The position numbers were made by a program, and so were the translations under genes. The notes beneath the pieces were generated by a model that worked only from the letters and a program-made list of their open reading frames with translations, was not told where the DNA came from and searched no databases. DNA of 33,729 bases from an uncultured bacterium (GTDB taxonomy: Bacteria > Verrucomicrobiota > Kiritimatiellia > RFP12 > UBA1067). The stretch covers positions 1 to 33,729 of the forward strand of contig CACZHC010000030.1 of NCBI GenBank assembly GCA_902780865.1. The letters run 5' to 3'. Below, piece after piece: positions 31,558 to 33,729 of this stretch (its first letter is position 1; each line of letters opens with the position of its first letter).

Positions 31558-33729
31558 GGCCCGTTCTGGCGCTGCCAGATCGAGACGCCCTTCGCGTTCA
31601 CGGTGCGTCCCAGGTCGACAGTCACCGCATGCGGGTACTTCGTCAGGGTCACGCCGTACTGACTGTGCCAGATCGTCGAAAGGTCGCCGTCCACGAGATG
31701 ATCAGCGTCACCCTCGCCCGGCTCCGCCGACGTGCACGCAACGACCGTCGGCACGATGTCCTCGCCAGTGCGCACGTCCGGCGGCAGCTCGGCATGCGGC
31801 AGATAAGGCAGACGGTTCCGGTCGCGCGGCACGCCAATCAGGAAGTCGAGCGTGAATGTCTTGTTGTTGCGAATGATGTCACGTCCCATCGGACCCGGGC
31901 CGCACGACGCGCCTCCGAGCCCGCGCACCGCGGCGTAGACGCCGAATTCAACTTTCCCTGTCTCCGGCAGCTCCTGCGGATGCATCGTCTTCACCAGCTC
32001 CGTCGGCGAATACGGAATCGCCGAGAACGCAAACGGCTCGCCGAGCGACATCAGCATAAACATGCCGGAGCTTCCCATAAGCGACGCCCAGGCGGTGTCG
32101 CATCTCATGCCCATGTCCTGCGGTTTCGCGTAGCGCTCCACCATCCCGTCGACACCAGTGCTCCACCATCCCGTGAACGCGCCGCTTCTGCGGTCCGGAT
32201 AGTTCTCAAACGGACCCGCACCGAACCAGCTGACCTTGCCAAGCCCCTTGTCGAGCGTGAAGCGGTAGCCGATGCGGGCAAGCTCCATCACGCGTCCGCG
32301 CGAGCGGATCTCGGACTGGCACGCCACGTTGCCGTCGCCGAACACCGTCCACTTCTGCGCGACGACGAAGTGCGGATCGTGCTGCGCGACTGCCCCCACA
32401 GGAACAATCTCGCACTGCTTGCCGTTGTTGCCGCCAAAGCCGACGAGGCGCTCCTTCTGCTTTCCGCGAACGTCGGCAACCACGACAAACGACTTCGAGC
32501 CGTCGGGATTCGTCGTCACTTCCGAAATCGACGTCGCCTTCTGCACAAGCTCGCGCAGGCCCGCCTGCGCCCACCTATCGCCAAGTCCGACTTCGTTTGA
32601 GCTCGGCGCGCGGAACGCGTCCACCGTCATCGGCGCAAGAAGAAACTCCCGCCCACCCTTCACATACGAGACAAGCGCACCAGACGCGCGGTCGAAGCGC
32701 ACTTCCGTGCCGCCCGCCTTGAAGCCGACTGACTTAGCGTCGGACGTATCGTCGACCTTTCCTTCCGCCTTCACTTCAACTCGATTTGCCGCTTCGTAGA
32801 TTCCCTTGAAGTCGAACTGGTCGTTCGCGATCACATGTCCCTTTTTGAGAATACCGTCGTCATCGTCCAGCGTGATTTCGCAGCGCACGCAGACAGATCC
32901 GCCCTTGATGCCATTCACGTCGAACGTGGCGCTTCCGCGCGGTGCAATGTCGAGCGGATGCGAAGCCTTTGTCGGTTTTTCCGCGCCCAACACCACGATG
33001 TCCAGCGTATATCCTGCGGCCTTCTTGAAGTAGTTGAGGTTCCGGATCGTCACTTTCGCGCCGTCATCCGCAAATTTGAAGTCGAACGGCTGGAAAACGT
33101 GCTTCACTTCGTAGTAGCCCGGCTCTGGCGTGCGGTCGGAGAGGACGGTTCCGTTCATCACGAACTGCCCGTCATTCGGCTTGTCGTCAAAATCCCCGCC
33201 GTAGGCGATGACAAATGGTTCTTTAGGTTCGGCTGGTAGGGTCACGCGTCCCGCGTGACCGCGGACGCGCGGGACGCGCGTCCCTACCATGGCCCGCTTG
33301 TAGAGCCCTTGATCAACCCAGTCCCAGATCGCCGCGCCGAGGATCACGTCCGACGACTCGATCGCGTCCTGGTAGTCCTTCAAGTTGCCCATCGCGTTGC
33401 ACATGTTGTGCGCGTACTCGGAAATGTAGAACGGCTTCTTCGCCTTGTGGTCGTTTGATTTCCACACCGTCCAGTCCACGCCTGGGTACTGGTTGGAATC
33501 GACGTCCGCGACGGAATTGTCGCGCTCGTACTGGATCGGACGCGAGGGATCCATCTCTTTTATAGCAGCGGACGCGGCGGCGAAGTTCTCTCCCGGCCCC
33601 GCCTCGTTGCCAAGACTCCAGAACACGACAGACGGATGGTTGCGGTTGCGGCGCACCATGTCGAGATTGCGCGCGACCGTCGCCTTCTCCCACTCCTTGC
33701 GGTGCGAGAGCGACGCCTCGCCGTAGTAG
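31554..33729 (-). CDS. GH2 beta-galactosidase (LacZ-type), partial at window edge, discoidin tail frameshifted
   Basis: Retaining beta-galactosidase, missing its N terminus beyond the right edge. The catalytic acid/base lies in FWSLGNEAG and the nucleophile in PFYISEYAHNMCNAMGN, followed by WDWVDQGLYKR, YGGDFDDKPNDGQFVMNG and the Bgal small-chain domain with WFGAGPFENYPDRRSGAFTG. The C terminus enters a discoidin domain and stops at 31554 with the remainder in another frame. Residues encoded at 33234-33289 (MVGTRVPRVRGHAGRVTLP) have no family counterpart and come from a palindromic element in the DNA, inserted in frame just after DQGLYKR. The location is probably extracytoplasmic but the signal peptide is outside the window. 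Confidence 0.92.
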   Translation of the reverse strand, partial: YYGEASLSHRKEWEKATVARNLDMVRRNRNHPSVVFWSLGNEAGPGENFAAASAAIKEMDPSRPIQYERDNSVADVDSNQYPGVDWTVWKSNDHKAKKPFYISEYAHNMCNAMGNLKDYQDAIESSDVILGAAIWDWVDQGLYKRAMVGTRVPRVRGHAGRVTLPAEPKEPFVIAYGGDFDDKPNDGQFVMNGTVLSDRTPEPGYYEVKHVFQPFDFKFADDGAKVTIRNLNYFKKAAGYTLDIVVLGAEKPTKASHPLDIAPRGSATFDVNGIKGGSVCVRCEITLDDDDGILKKGHVIANDQFDFKGIYEAANRVEVKAEGKVDDTSDAKSVGFKAGGTEVRFDRASGALVSYVKGGREFLLAPMTVDAFRAPSSNEVGLGDRWAQAGLRELVQKATSISEVTTNPDGSKSFVVVADVRGKQKERLVGFGGNNGKQCEIVPVGAVAQHDPHFVVAQKWTVFGDGNVACQSEIRSRGRVMELARIGYRFTLDKGLGKVSWFGAGPFENYPDRRSGAFTGWWSTGVDGMVERYAKPQDMGMRCDTAWASLMGSSGMFMLMSLGEPFAFSAIPYSPTELVKTMHPQELPETGKVEFGVYAAVRGLGGASCGPGPMGRDIIRNNKTFTLDFLIGVPRDRNRLPYLPHAELPPDVRTGEDIVPTVVACTSAEPGEGDADHLVDGDLSTIWHSQYGVTLTKYPHAVTVDLGRTVNAKGVSIWQRQNGP
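33234..33289. repeat. Palindromic element inside the beta-galactosidase gene (TGGTAGGG-bordered)
   Basis: Bordered by TGGTAGGG (33234-33241) and CCCTACCA (33282-33289). Inside are two perfect 9-bp hairpins: GGTCACGCG with a TCC loop (33240-33260) and GGACGCGCG with a GGA loop (33263-33283). The design is the same as in the thrC element but the stem sequences differ. Confidence 0.85.

Noticed and set aside
1..33729. tRNA, rRNA, tmRNA, RNase P or SRP RNA genes
   Set aside because: I looked for TpsiC-loop GTTCRA motifs with acceptor stems and for the conserved cores of these RNAs and found none that hold up.

Overview
The window is about 33.7 kb of GC-rich bacterial DNA, gene-dense and almost entirely transcribed leftwards; only ruvB-ydbH-ynbE/ydbL (2015-4829) runs rightwards. 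I see no rRNA, tRNA or CRISPR array. The gene mix points to a PVC-superphylum bacterium, most likely a gut or rumen Kiritimatiellota/Verrucomicrobiota member, although this is inference from features rather than from a phylogenetic marker. The clues are a LamG-like plus GLUG-repeat surface protein, a sialate O-acetylesterase, a GH95 fucosidase, a GH2 beta-galactosidase with a discoidin domain, a GspD-type secretin locus, and TGGTAGGG-bordered palindromic repeats.

Layout from left to right. A partial, apparently frameshifted GLUG-repeat surface protein (1-1875) diverges from ruvB, which is chained by ATGA overlaps to a short YdbH-like AsmA-family protein and a lipoprotein that fuses YnbE and YdbL. 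Next, read leftwards, come batB-like, an rRNA methyltransferase of the SpoU family, a sialate O-acetylesterase, a parvulin with a His/Cys-rich tail, thrC, ychF, a coiled-coil membrane protein, a secretin, a GspM/PilO-like protein, a GspL/PilM-like protein, an orphan DppF-like ATPase, argH and an unknown protein (starting at 20803). Upstream of these lie a C-terminally short GH95 enzyme, a shortened tagaturonate reductase, ettA, a hybrid histidine kinase and a metallo-beta-lactamase-fold protein. A 1.1 kb gene-free stretch (28862-29960) full of inverted repeats follows, then an unrecognised membrane-anchored protein and a partial GH2 beta-galactosidase whose discoidin tail is out of frame.

Two kinds of repeat and one promoter habit stand out. 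First, four spacers between co-directional genes and the ettA leader consist of perfectly phased, locus-specific heptanucleotide tandem repeats, while most other junctions are ATGA overlaps. Second, palindromic elements with 9-bp stems, TCC/GGA loops and TGGTAGGG ends sit in frame inside thrC and the beta-galactosidase gene and add extra peptide. Third, several genes have an extended -10 box (TGnTATAAT-like) only 7-9 nt from the start codon, which suggests leaderless mRNAs.

Functionally, the window mixes housekeeping (recombination, translation quality, threonine and arginine synthesis), envelope biogenesis (YdbH/YnbE/YdbL lipid bridge, secretin locus) and glycan use (GH95, GH2, SGNH esterase, uronate reductase).
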